A stretch of 64,000 nt of DNA from Olsenella sp. KGMB02461 (lineage in GTDB: Bacteria > Actinomycetota > Coriobacteriia > Coriobacteriales > Atopobiaceae), in NCBI RefSeq assembly GCF_012584445.1, contig NZ_JABAHI010000006.1, forward strand, positions 1-64,000. Direction: 5' to 3'. Position numbers and translations under genes: made by a program. A model generated the notes under the pieces. That model did no database searches and had not been told where the DNA came from. It worked only from the letters and a program-made list of their open reading frames with translations. The first letter of the stretch is position 1. Each line of letters begins with the position of its first letter. Positions 16,912-26,107 of the stretch are shown here, in pieces.

Positions 16912-19494
16912 CTATATTACCTTGACTTTGCAGTATCTTTTGAAGCCACCGATATTGCATATTATATTGGCTTCACCCGGTTTACATGCTGTAACGGCTC
17001 CAGTATCTAAGTCCACTTCAGCCACTTGCCATGCACTGCTAGTCCAAGTTGGCGAGGTCATGTTCAATAGTTCTGCTCCCGAGTTCTCCAGTTCGTCAAT
17101 ATCGTTATCTTGGGTCAAATGATAGGTTTGCCCAACGCGTAAAGTCAAATCTGAATTAGAGATTCTCAAAGGGTAAGGCATAATCTCACATTTTCCTATA
17201 CTTACATTTGGCCGAATGACTTCCCATGTGTGCCCCGATATACCACATACCTCTACTCTTCCAGAAAGCACTTCCAATGTTGCTGGTCCAGGATTCTCAG
17301 ACCATCCATCTATTGACCCGCAAAACTCAGCTCCGCCGCATAGCTGGTCATCCTCATAGCCACCAGTTTCTCTTACGAGGGTGTCTTCAGTGGCACAGTA
17401 TTCGATCGTGCCATAAGATTCTGCCGCACTTACTGTGATGCTTTGCCCGGCATACAGATAAAATGGCTTTGCCAAATGCTCAGTGGCCAAGATCCCAGGC
17501 TCTGGATCTTCAATCCATTCTATCTCACTCCCGTATCCCTCATCTTCTGGCTCAACGAAATAGCCTCCTTCGACCTTGTTCTCATCGCCTGCATCACCAG
17601 GGTTGGGCTTCTCAGGGTCAGGCTCCTCTGGCTCAGGCTTATCCTCCGACTTAACATAGGTACACTTGTCCACCAACTTGCCATCCTCAAAGTGCAGTTT
17701 TGCATGCATTGGCGAGTTTTTCTCTGTCCATATTTTTTTGTTCCAAGATAGGTGGGCTTTTTTTAGCCAATCAGTATGTTTTCCAACAGTAATGTCAGCA
17801 ACTAGATCAACATTGAGATTTGAACATATCATACCGTTCTCACGTATGTCGACCATGCCGGGTGAAAGTTGTGGGCCGGCTTTGCCCATCATGTCCGCGA
17901 CTTCAACTTTTAGCACCTTATAAGTCGCATCAATACCTAGCTGAATACTAACTTTACCTTCAAGCTTCGCATCGACATCCATTTGATTTGCCAAACTATC
18001 ATTGACAACTTTATTACCATTGTATTTTATGCCGAGATACGAGTTGGATTTGGCGGAAATCTTCGCCTTCCCTGAGATGGAAGGAACCAGATAAATATCT
18101 ACAATCACCTTGCCTACGGGCTTCACGGGAAATGGAATGTGACCTAGAGGGATTTCGACCTCGTTTTTAATAGCCAACGACCCCTCGAGTTCTTCCTCTC
18201 CTCCTACTCCAACCTTAAAATCCTTAACTCCGTGCTTCCAGTCCCACTTAAATTTATACTTCACATAGGGCCGATAGGAAACAGTAAAATCTCCGCTGCC
18301 ATATTGCCCAATCTTCTTATCTAATTTGAACTTTAGCTTGCCTAGATCATACTCATCTTTTTTACTGTCTTCATCTTTCCAGCTGCTGCTGCCATCACCA
18401 CCGGAGTCACCACGTGCTGGGGCTTTCTTGAGCTCTGACATGGGAGCTTCATCTGCATTCGCCAGCTCGACGTCTTCCGCCAATTCGATTTGATCAGCAG
18501 AAACTTCCGACACTGTCTCGTCGATGTCGATATCCTCCACTGCAAAGGCCAAGTTATCGGCAGAGGTCACTGTCACGACGGTAACACCAGCGCCTTTGGA
18601 CACCGATGTAACGGTACCCATCAGTGCATCAAGCTCGTCATCTGCAATCTCAAGGACAATCTTGTCGCCAATCTGCACCTCCCTGCCGGAAGTGTTCTGC
18701 GCGTCGGTAAAGCTGTAGGTGCCCTCATCCTCTTCATAGCCCTTGATCACGATCACGTCGTTGCGGTAAACGACACCATCGCTGTCACCAGGGTTCTCGG
18801 GCAAGCTGCAAGTCACACTGACAGACACATACTCGGTCTTTCCATTGACACTGAGCTCGAAGCTCGCTGATGCTGGCTCAGCCTCCTTGGCCATAGCCGG
18901 GGTAACCGTAAAGCATGAGATGCCGAAGGAAAGGCCGAGCACAAGCATCACTGAGAAAAGTTGTCCTATTTTTCCTTTTTTGGCAAGTACGACCACCAAC
19001 GCCCCTGAGATCACCAACACACCCGAGGACATGACTACAAAGGCTGTGCCTTGGACACGGTCGCCGGTCTCAGGCACCACCGTCTTTGAATTGGTGCCGT
19101 AGCTGACTGGGGTCACTGTGTTCGCAGTCTCGCCACCGGCAGGGGCGAGAGCCACCACCTCTAGACTGACGGTCTTGGTCTCGCCAGGGGCGATGTCGCC
19201 CAACTCGTCAGCGAGCACTTGTCCATCCATCTCCTTGAGGGAGTCAGGCAACGTGACGTGATATGCTGAGGCGCTGGCAACATCCGATCCTGTGTTCTTA
19301 ACGGTCACGGTGATGAAGACCGTATCCCCTTCATAATACTCACCCCTGTCGGCAGTCAGAGTCACCTCCAAAGGTGTAGCCGCCTCAGCGAAGGCACTCT
19401 TGGGTGTCGCCGCTACCACTGCCATGAACAAAAGTACGAGGGTCGCTAGTTTAACCACTAAGACCCAACTCATAGGTTTTTGTCGTCTGGCCAT
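16912..19494 (-). CDS. Large surface protein with internal sorting-type signal and second signal sequence
   Basis: 860 residues. Residues 1-36 form a signal peptide (cleavage after Ala-Phe-Ala). Residues 40-135 look like a CARDB/DUF11-type beta-sandwich. Then comes VPETGD at 140-145, a hydrophobic helix (about 150-170) and KKGK: a complete sortase-type signal, but internal. A second signal-like segment follows (178-197, ending Ala-Met-Ala at 202). The rest is exported-type: an acidic region, Lys/Tyr-rich beta strands, a Pro/Glu linker near 620, and a C-terminal Big2-like domain ending in CKVKVI. No anchor lies at the true C-terminus. It may be a hairpin-anchored protein or a natural fusion of two secreted proteins. 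Function unknown. Confidence 0.75.
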   Translation of the reverse strand: MARRQKPMSWVLVVKLATLVLLFMAVVAATPKSAFAEAATPLEVTLTADRGEYYEGDTVFITVTVKNTGSDVASASAYHVTLPDSLKEMDGQVLADELGDIAPGETKTVSLEVVALAPAGGETANTVTPVSYGTNSKTVVPETGDRVQGTAFVVMSSGVLVISGALVVVLAKKGKIGQLFSVMLVLGLSFGISCFTVTPAMAKEAEPASASFELSVNGKTEYVSVSVTCSLPENPGDSDGVVYRNDVIVIKGYEEDEGTYSFTDAQNTSGREVQIGDKIVLEIADDELDALMGTVTSVSKGAGVTVVTVTSADNLAFAVEDIDIDETVSEVSADQIELAEDVELANADEAPMSELKKAPARGDSGGDGSSSWKDEDSKKDEYDLGKLKFKLDKKIGQYGSGDFTVSYRPYVKYKFKWDWKHGVKDFKVGVGGEEELEGSLAIKNEVEIPLGHIPFPVKPVGKVIVDIYLVPSISGKAKISAKSNSYLGIKYNGNKVVNDSLANQMDVDAKLEGKVSIQLGIDATYKVLKVEVADMMGKAGPQLSPGMVDIRENGMICSNLNVDLVADITVGKHTDWLKKAHLSWNKKIWTEKNSPMHAKLHFEDGKLVDKCTYVKSEDKPEPEEPDPEKPNPGDAGDENKVEGGYFVEPEDEGYGSEIEWIEDPEPGILATEHLAKPFYLYAGQSITVSAAESYGTIEYCATEDTLVRETGGYEDDQLCGGAEFCGSIDGWSENPGPATLEVLSGRVEVCGISGHTWEVIRPNVSIGKCEIMPYPLRISNSDLTLRVGQTYHLTQDNDIDELENSGAELLNMTSPTWTSSAWQVAEVDLDTGAVTACKPGEANIICNIGGFKRYCKVKVI

Positions 19495-19692
19495 CTCATC
19501 TCCGTTTCACACCAAGATTCCTTGCTCTGGGATCCTTGCGCGTAGGTAAAGACTCCCCTATTTAAATTGCCTCAAGCCTGACAATCACTTCCTTGGATAA
19601 ATCATTACTCATCTAGTTTCATATCTAAATAAGCAAGAATCTTCTCCTTTACCGGACGACGCTCTGGCCCATGTCTTATAGACACGGCTGGA

Positions 19693-20403
19693 TTACCTGA
19701 ACACCACATCGTCTCCCAGGCAGGAGTCTTCTGACTGTGCAGGGGCTTCCTGTGAAGAACCTTGCTGAGACTGTGGTGCGCTCTTGGCGGCTTGACCCTC
19801 AGCGGCAGCCTGCTCGGCAGCCCGTTGCTCAGCTTCCGCCTGCTCAGCTGCAGCTTGTTCCGCAGCGGCTTTCTCAGCGGCTGCCTGCTCAGCGGCAGCC
19901 TGCTCAGCTGCTGCTTGAACCAGCTTTTGCTCATCTTCCAAGGTGGAAATATCCGTGCCTTCATCATCCTGATAGACCAGATAAGCAAGGCCATCAGAAA
20001 GCTGGAGAACGCCCGATTCGATCTTGGAGAGGTCCAATCTGTGGAGCACGTACTCACTCCCCTCCACGGTAAGCGAGACGTCATAGGTGCAGTCTGCTAC
20101 AGGCAGCCCTAGTTCGAAGGTCTCGTTAGATTCGATGGGACCTTCTGAACCTAGCAAGTCATCACAAAAGGCTTCGTCCTGAGAACCTTTGAACGCCATG
20201 GAAGTAATGGCTGCGTCCATGGCGTTGGTAAGCTGCACTTTCATCTGGGTGCCCTGAGTGTCCCCCACTTGACGTACTACTGCTTCCGCCTGACTCTCAG
20301 GCTCGACTGTCGATTGAGGTGTCGACACTCCGCAGGCAGCCATCCAAGGAGTTGCAAGCACCAAGACCAGCATGTAACCCACCATTTTGATCTTCCTGTT
20401 CAT
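19693..20403 (-). CDS. Lipoprotein with Ala-Ala-Ala-Glu-Gln repeats
   Basis: 236 residues. A lipoprotein signal (MAAC, Cys near residue 24) precedes a 130-residue globular domain. About nine imperfect copies of the pentapeptide AAAEQ (roughly residues 163-205) then probably form a single long helix or coiled coil. The tail is Ser/Gln-rich with a Cys and no membrane anchor. The repeats are encoded by 15-base units, prone to length change. Family not recognised; the surface location follows from the lipobox. Confidence 0.75.
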   Translation of the reverse strand: MNRKIKMVGYMLVLVLATPWMAACGVSTPQSTVEPESQAEAVVRQVGDTQGTQMKVQLTNAMDAAITSMAFKGSQDEAFCDDLLGSEGPIESNETFELGLPVADCTYDVSLTVEGSEYVLHRLDLSKIESGVLQLSDGLAYLVYQDDEGTDISTLEDEQKLVQAAAEQAAAEQAAAEKAAAEQAAAEQAEAEQRAAEQAAAEGQAAKSAPQSQQGSSQEAPAQSEDSCLGDDVVFR

Positions 20404-20489
20404 GAAACGTCCTCTCTATCAAATTCGATTTCTTGCAATTGATGACGCCTGGGTTGCATAGGCGCAAAAACCAAAGTAGCTGGCTTGAT

Positions 20490-21980
20490 CTAAGGCACGA
20501 CGACACTACACCCCTTGAGCTCCAGGGTCTGAGATCTATAAGTCACCGCTAGACTGATGGACTGGCCGGGTGCCACTGCGCTTTTAGAAACATTTGCTAC
20601 AAAGCCATAGTCTGAGCCGGGCTCACCTTCCTCTTCATCTGCAAGGATGGTGTACCAGAAGGCTTCGCGCCACTCAGTATTTAAAGGACCTGCGAGCCCT
20701 AGATACACGGACTCGCTCCCTTGTCCCCAATCGTTTGGCAGTCTTCCAGAGATGCGCCAGTAGGGTCCGTTGTCCTCTATCTGCACGGACACATCTGCAT
20801 TCTGACTGCCATCCATCACTAAAGCCCTGCGGGGTGCCTCCATAATGGGTGGCGTCGTGGCGAAGAAGGAGAGATGACGTTCTGCCCTCTCCACCAGGAC
20901 TGCGGTAGCCCCTTCCCGGGAGACTGCCCCCAAGTCGTAGGGTACAAGCTTTGAGAAGAAGGCCTGGTGATAGGCAGTGGCCAAGAACGGCACCAATGCA
21001 TTGCCAAAGGAATCTCGATAGGCCACCAGCGACCCTGACATTCCTTTGTCCTGCGAATGAGTGGCTATGGTTGCATCAGTGGCAACCGCACCTTTAACCC
21101 AGTCGAACCGTCGAGCCTGTTCATACACCTCCACGGGTTCGGGAGTACGACCAACCGGATAGAGCATAGCCTCCAGATCACCCACAAAATTGGTGTCTTG
21201 GCTCACGGCGCCCGTCGAATAGTCCAGATGAGATTGTGCGAGTTTCTCAGCAATAGCACAAAAACCCAGATAAGCACCTTGGGTGTTCCAATGGCTGTCA
21301 GTTTTGAGGTAGAGTTCGCTCTTGGAATCACCAAGCACTTGGAAGAGGTCCACATACTGGACACCGCGATCATCCAAGCGCTCCTTGAGGCGGTCCCAGT
21401 TGCCAGCACCCTCACCGGGCAAATAATAGTAAGGCATGTACCTGCCGTAGAGCGAGTTCTTATTGGGTGCCACCGCGAGCACGAACCGGGCACCCTGAGA
21501 CTCCACATACTCCTGCATCAATGCGAGATTGAAGGCGGCGTTATCCAAAGCTCGGTCTGAGAGCGGATTTGAGTGCTGATAGTCTGCCAAGGTCCCCCCA
21601 TAAAAGAGATAGCCTTCCCTCCCAACGATCACCTGGGTGGTTGGAGAGGTAACCAGAAGACTCGACTGCAGGTAGGAGTTCACCGTGATAAGCTGCTGCC
21701 GAAAGGCAAAATGGTCGTTGAACCAGTCACCCCACTGGGCTAGAAAACCCACATTGGCATGGCCGTCCAGCACCGGCTGAGGGTATTCATGTAGCTCCTG
21801 CAGCTCCAACGACTCATCTTGTGGCGCCAGGGGCATACACAAAAAAAGAGACGCGCACAGCAGGAGCACGCAGGCGACAAAAAGCACCGACGCTGCCTGT
21901 GCCAGTTTGGAGGGCAGAGCCGTTCCAGACAGATCGTCATGACTGTCTTGGATTGCTTTGAAGTGTTTCGGACAGCTCAC
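20490..21980 (-). CDS. AlgJ/AlgX-like SGNH hydrolase-family acetylation protein
   Basis: 496 residues. An N-terminal membrane segment (about residues 28-52) anchors an extracytoplasmic SGNH-like domain. The Asp-His pair is in KTDSHWNTQGAY (near 225) and the Ser nucleophile in YRDSFGNAL (near 320). The C-terminal 110 residues form a beta-rich extra domain. AlgJ/AlgX-type proteins move acetyl groups onto exported polysaccharide with an AlgI-like MBOAT partner, which is the next gene upstream (stop at 21997, 17 bases away). The start is GTG 21980 behind GGAGG. The target glycan is unknown. Confidence 0.85.
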   Translation of the reverse strand: MSCPKHFKAIQDSHDDLSGTALPSKLAQAASVLFVACVLLLCASLFLCMPLAPQDESLELQELHEYPQPVLDGHANVGFLAQWGDWFNDHFAFRQQLITVNSYLQSSLLVTSPTTQVIVGREGYLFYGGTLADYQHSNPLSDRALDNAAFNLALMQEYVESQGARFVLAVAPNKNSLYGRYMPYYYLPGEGAGNWDRLKERLDDRGVQYVDLFQVLGDSKSELYLKTDSHWNTQGAYLGFCAIAEKLAQSHLDYSTGAVSQDTNFVGDLEAMLYPVGRTPEPVEVYEQARRFDWVKGAVATDATIATHSQDKGMSGSLVAYRDSFGNALVPFLATAYHQAFFSKLVPYDLGAVSREGATAVLVERAERHLSFFATTPPIMEAPRRALVMDGSQNADVSVQIEDNGPYWRISGRLPNDWGQGSESVYLGLAGPLNTEWREAFWYTILADEEEGEPGSDYGFVANVSKSAVAPGQSISLAVTYRSQTLELKGCSVVVP

Positions 21981-21996
21981 ATCAACCTCCTATCCA

Positions 21997-23397
21997 TCAG
22001 AACCTGAAATAAATGAATGGGTTGTAGGCACCGCTGGAAAGCACGGTGATGGAGAAAACCATCAACACTAAAGCTCCTCCATAGGAGGCTATCTGCCAAG
22101 CCGATTGTACTTTTGATGTCTTAGCTTCAATCAGATGGGACATCCACTGGGTAACCGGAGCACTGAAAGCCAAGCCCAATACCAGCGAACCCAAAAACAT
22201 GGGGGTAAGCGGTGTCATGAACACCAGCATGACAGACGGAGAGAAGTCCCAGGTCCATAGCATATGGGAGATTACCTCGCCTGCCTGAGCCAGGGTGTCA
22301 GCCCTGAAAAGCACGAACGCCAGACAGACCACCAGCAAGCAGTAAAGGTGGCTGAGCCATCTGGGCAGCTTCTTCACGGGAACGGCCTGCTCAAGCATGA
22401 GAAAGCCGCCATGGATAAGGCCCCACAACACGAAAGTCCAACTGGCTCCATGCCAAAGGCCGCAGAGAACAAACACCGTGAGCTTGTTAAGCATTGTGCG
22501 AGCATGGCCGCGACGGTTCCCACCCAAGGGAATGTATAAATACTCTTTGAACCACGTGGAAAGCGAGATGTGCCATCTGTGCCAGAACTCTTGGATAGAA
22601 GTAGCTACATAGGGGTAATTAAAGTTCTCTTTAAAATGAAAGCCGAACATGTGCCCCAGTCCGATGGCCATGTCACTGTAACCCGAGAAGTCGAAATAGA
22701 TTTGCAGCATGTAGGCAATGGCTGCCATCCAAGCCGCCAGAGCGTTGAGACGTGTGGGATCTGAAAAGTAATAGTCGACTGCCACTGCCATAGCGTTGGC
22801 TATGAGGACCTTCTTTGCCAATCCAACACAGAAGCGCCTGAGTCCCAGCGCAACCCCCTCTGGGGTAGTACTACGATTCCGAAGCTCTTGGGTGATGTCG
22901 TGGTATTTCACGATAGGACCTGCGATGAGCTGGGGAAAGAACGAAACGTACAGAAGCACGACAGCAAAGTTCTTTTCGGCAGCCACTTCGCCTCGATAAA
23001 CATCGATAACGTAGGAGAGCGCCTGGAAGGTAAAGAACGAAATGCCAATAGGCAATGCTAGTCCCAAGGGAGGTATAGACATACCCAAAAACATATTGGC
23101 ACCATCAATGAACATATCGGCGTATTTAAAGATGCCAAGGATGCCGAGGTTTCCCACAACCGCCATCGCCAAGAATAACCTGCGATGCGATCTGCGGCTG
23201 ATAGCCAAACCCGCAAGCCAGTTGCAAAGCGTGGAGGCAATCATGAGCAGCACGTAGACCGGCTCTCCATAACTGTAGAACAGCAGGCTGGCTACTAATA
23301 GCAGCGCATTTTTAGCAGCCATTCTCGGGAAAGCCTGATGAAGCAGGAACACCATTGGGAGGAAGACACTTAGAAATACCAGGGAGCTGAAGACCAT
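21997..23397 (-). CDS. MBOAT O-acyltransferase, AlgI-like
   Basis: 466 residues with about eleven hydrophobic helices. The family core is clear: FWHRWHISLSTWFKEYLYIP near residue 275, followed by LWHGASWTFVLWGLIHG near 318 with the catalytic His. AlgI-like MBOAT proteins carry acetyl groups across the membrane for O-acetylation of extracellular polysaccharide or peptidoglycan. The AlgJ-like gene follows on the same transcript. No polysaccharide synthase lies nearby, so the acceptor is open. Confidence 0.92.
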   Translation of the reverse strand: MVFSSLVFLSVFLPMVFLLHQAFPRMAAKNALLLVASLLFYSYGEPVYVLLMIASTLCNWLAGLAISRRSHRRLFLAMAVVGNLGILGIFKYADMFIDGANMFLGMSIPPLGLALPIGISFFTFQALSYVIDVYRGEVAAEKNFAVVLLYVSFFPQLIAGPIVKYHDITQELRNRSTTPEGVALGLRRFCVGLAKKVLIANAMAVAVDYYFSDPTRLNALAAWMAAIAYMLQIYFDFSGYSDMAIGLGHMFGFHFKENFNYPYVATSIQEFWHRWHISLSTWFKEYLYIPLGGNRRGHARTMLNKLTVFVLCGLWHGASWTFVLWGLIHGGFLMLEQAVPVKKLPRWLSHLYCLLVVCLAFVLFRADTLAQAGEVISHMLWTWDFSPSVMLVFMTPLTPMFLGSLVLGLAFSAPVTQWMSHLIEAKTSKVQSAWQIASYGGALVLMVFSITVLSSGAYNPFIYFRF

Positions 23398-23472
23398 GGC
23401 TGAGTATTATTCCTTTGCATTGGTTGTCGTGAAACGCTGTCATTGGTGCGTTTGGCCTATAGAGAACAGGCT

Positions 23473-25173
23473 TCAGCGAAGGTAGTAAATCGGTGCTGTG
23501 GCATAGGTTGTCATGTAGAAGTTGCGATTTGGATATGCATGCTGCATGTCAGGGTCAACCACATAGGTCTGTCCATTGAGGTAGAGTTCCGTCCACCCAT
23601 GGACCGCAGGGCCTCGACTAAGCATCACCGAGCCAGCATGGACATCGATACTGTAGCCCAGGCCTCTAGCGAGCCAACAGAAGAGAGACGCATAGCGGTA
23701 GCAGTTGCCCCTACCATTGCGGTACATCTCCAATGCGAAGGGGCCCGACCAATCTCCTGTGGGGTTCGTTGAGCCTTTTTGATAAGGAAAGCTGGCAACG
23801 TAGTCATAAGCACGCTTAAGAGCCCCGTCAGTATGTCCTCCGAGCTTTGTGACGATGATGGACTCCATTGTGTCGTGAAGCTCGCTGTTTGCATAATTGT
23901 CCATGGCGCCGCTAGGCTTGAGATAATACCAACGCCCTTCCTCGTGGACCCATTGGCCGGCACGCATTGCGCCGGAGTCTTCCAGAAGGTACCAAACGCC
24001 GCCCACACGCTGCCAACCGGTGGCCATGGCGCCACTGGGATACAGGTAATACCAGTGACTACCGACCCATACCCAACCGGTGGCCATGGCGCCGCTGCCT
24101 GTCAGGTAATACCAGGTATCACCCAGCTTGAGCCAACCGGTGGCCATGGCACCACTTTCCGTCAGGTAGTACCAATGACTGCCATCCCATACCCAACCGG
24201 TGGCCATGGCGCCACTGGGATACAGGTAATACCAGTGACTACCGACCCATACCCAACCGGTGGCCATGGCGCCGCTGCCTGTCAGGTAATACCAGGTATC
24301 ACCCAGCTTGAGCCAACCGGTGGCCATGGCACCACTTTCCGTCAGGTAGTACCAATGACTGCCATCCCATACCCAACCGGTGGCCATGGCGCCACTGGGA
24401 TACAGGTAATACCAAATGTCCCCCAGTCTCGCCCATCCGGTACGCATCCAGCCCGCACCGTCGAAAAGATACCAAGTTCCTTGTATCTTCTCCCAGCCAC
24501 CTGAAGTATAGGTGCCGTTGTCATGGCGATACCACCAACGATTCCCGGACTTCATCCAGGCGCCTTTCTGCCCCAACACTCCCACCGAGGCCCGCTCGGC
24601 CTCTGCCCGATCGAACCCTTGTGATATCAAATAGACCTCAATTGCCGCATGAGTATCACCCTTGTGCCCCACATACTCCCCTTTGTGAAGCGCAGCCGCC
24701 ATAGCAGTGGCCTGGCTGTTCCAATCAATCTTCAAGGAATCCACTGCAGCTGTGGCCAAAGCCACTTCAGTATCCTGCGGCTTCAATGCGGCAATGAGCC
24801 CCGATTTTGAATAGGGCCTTGCAGCAAGCAGCTCCGTAGCCTTTTGAGTGTACTGAGTCATAAGTTCTGTCTCAGTAGGCTGCTGAGGTTTGGGGTCTTG
24901 AGGAGTAGGATCTACCTCTTCAGGTATGGTTACCGAAGGGTCATCTGACTCTTCAGGATTTTTTCCTAAAGCCCCAAGATCATCCGCGTTTTCTTGTGAG
25001 CCCTCCTTGTGTTCCGCATCAACAGTTTGAAAGGAGGCGCCAGATGACACTTCTTGATCCGCAGCAGTGGTCTCGCGCGCGAGCAGCGGTGTTGGAATAA
25101 ATAAGACGGCAACCAGTAGAAAAGCAAAGAATCTTTTTGAGTTTCCGTTTTGGACCATTCGCCGCATGCTCAT
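23473..25173 (-). CDS. Secreted repeat protein: Ltp-like domain, cell-wall-binding repeats, transglutaminase-like domain
   Basis: 566 residues. A signal peptide (about 1-33) is followed by an acidic Pro-rich linker and an Ltp-type helical segment (PYSKSGLIAAL ... KIDWNSQATAMAAAL, near 120-160). About eleven 20-residue cell-wall-binding repeats follow (GWxxxGxxWYYLxxSGAMAT, near 205-425). The C-terminal transglutaminase-like domain has Cys in GNCYRYA, His in VHGWTE and Asp in VVDPD. The repeats suggest non-covalent attachment to wall polymers; the last domain may be protease- or amidase-like. Three repeats are exactly duplicated in the DNA, and the promoter contains an 11-base G tract, so both length and expression may vary. 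Confidence 0.88.
   Translation of the reverse strand: MSMRRMVQNGNSKRFFAFLLVAVLFIPTPLLARETTAADQEVSSGASFQTVDAEHKEGSQENADDLGALGKNPEESDDPSVTIPEEVDPTPQDPKPQQPTETELMTQYTQKATELLAARPYSKSGLIAALKPQDTEVALATAAVDSLKIDWNSQATAMAAALHKGEYVGHKGDTHAAIEVYLISQGFDRAEAERASVGVLGQKGAWMKSGNRWWYRHDNGTYTSGGWEKIQGTWYLFDGAGWMRTGWARLGDIWYYLYPSGAMATGWVWDGSHWYYLTESGAMATGWLKLGDTWYYLTGSGAMATGWVWVGSHWYYLYPSGAMATGWVWDGSHWYYLTESGAMATGWLKLGDTWYYLTGSGAMATGWVWVGSHWYYLYPSGAMATGWQRVGGVWYLLEDSGAMRAGQWVHEEGRWYYLKPSGAMDNYANSELHDTMESIIVTKLGGHTDGALKRAYDYVASFPYQKGSTNPTGDWSGPFALEMYRNGRGNCYRYASLFCWLARGLGYSIDVHAGSVMLSRGPAVHGWTELYLNGQTYVVDPDMQHAYPNRNFYMTTYATAPIYYLR
24013..24414. repeat. Tandem 180-bp duplication within the repeat gene
   Basis: Bases 24013-24234 and 24193-24414 are identical over 222 bases, a tandem duplication of a 180-bp unit encoding three 20-residue repeats (GWVWD, GWLKL and GWVWV types). 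Perfect identity at silent positions indicates a recent event. Confidence 0.9.
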
Positions 25174-25239
25174 GACGCCCTCGTTTCATATCGATGTTTA
25201 GTGAATCGAAAGAAAATCCCCTAAATAAAAACACCCTGA

Positions 25240-25266
25240 AAGTTACCCCCCCCCCCGCATTGTCAA
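25240..25266 (-). promoter_or_regulatory. Promoter with poly-G tract in the spacer
   Basis: On the minus strand a perfect -35 box TTGACA (25266-25261) is followed by ATGC, a run of 11 G (25256-25246) and TAACTT (25245-25240) as a candidate -10. The spacer is 15 bp; two more G would give the optimal 17. This is the arrangement by which slippage in homopolymer tracts switches promoters of surface genes elsewhere. The start codon of the downstream gene is 67 bases away. The -10 assignment is tentative. Confidence 0.6.
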
Positions 25267-25358
25267 TGGCTTACAGATTTCGTTTTTGCATAGCCATTTG
25301 TACTAGGTGATGCGTCATATTGTAAAGTTAATGAATTGAATACTGCTAATTCGCATTT

Positions 25359-25381
25359 GGTACTTGCTCTCAGCAAGTACC
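25359..25381. promoter_or_regulatory. Perfect inverted repeat upstream of the NimA-like gene
   Basis: GGTACTTGCT-CTC-AGCAAGTACC has 10-base perfect arms and a 3-base loop. It lies 79 bases upstream of the ATG at 25460 and has no T-run, so an operator is more likely than a terminator. Confidence 0.5.
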
Positions 25382-25459
25382 ATGAGTTCCAATTGGCGAG
25401 ATGCTGTTTGTCTCTTGCTATCATTCACATTGACAATCGGCTATAGAAGGAGGCACTCT

Positions 25460-25960
25460 ATGAACCGGCCGCGTCCCATGCAGCGCAGAGACCGTGAGCT
25501 TTCCCGCGAAGACACTATTGAGATTCTGGAGGCCGGGGGATTCGCCTCCCTTGCCACAGTCGATGCAGATGGCGCTCCCTACGTGATTCCCCTCTCCTAT
25601 GTGATGATGGACGGAAAACTCTATGTGCACACCGGTACCGCCCATGGCCACTTTTATGAGAATGTGATCCGCGACAATCGGGTGTGCTTGACGGTGGTTG
25701 GCGAAGATGCGCCCATTCAGAGGCCTGGCTACGGCGCCACCCGCTTTGCCTCTGTAGTGGCTGCTGGTCGCATCTATAACGTGGACGACCCCGTTCTCTT
25801 CAAGCAAGCCCTGGCAAGATTGGCTCGAAAGTACTGGCCCAAGTTGAGGAAAGAAGTGGGATCTATTATCAACAATCAGCTGGACGTCACTGCCGTGTGG
25901 GCCATTGAGCTCGATGAGGTGAGGGGTAAAGAGCGCCACCGCGACGAGGATGTCCTTTAA
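25460..25960 (+). CDS. Pyridoxamine 5'-phosphate oxidase family protein (NimA-like), paralogue
   Basis: A 166-residue split-barrel flavoprotein closely matching the layout of the protein at 16311-16811: ELSREDTIEILEAG, FASLATVDADGAPYVIPLSYV, MMDGKLYVHTG, and a C-terminal VWAIELDEVRGK. The start is ATG 25460, with AAGGAGG seven bases upstream; the longer frame from 25364 starts inside an inverted repeat. It is divergent from the repeat-protein gene. Substrate unknown. Confidence 0.86.
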   Translation: MNRPRPMQRRDRELSREDTIEILEAGGFASLATVDADGAPYVIPLSYVMMDGKLYVHTGTAHGHFYENVIRDNRVCLTVVGEDAPIQRPGYGATRFASVVAAGRIYNVDDPVLFKQALARLARKYWPKLRKEVGSIINNQLDVTAVWAIELDEVRGKERHRDEDVL

Positions 25961-26107
25961 AAAGACGGCCCTCTGGCTTAAAATGATGAACGTGCAACTG
26001 AGCGCAGCCTTCGCTCCGTCAGGCCAACGATGGGCGAGTGACGCCGCGCCACCCGTCGCAGGCCTCACTCCCCTTCCCAACGGGTGGAAAGGCAGGTCCT
26101 AGAAGCT

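Noticed and set aside
23779-24504. Plus-strand 241-codon repetitive frame
   Set aside because: Antisense of the wall-binding repeats; its repetition only mirrors that gene.
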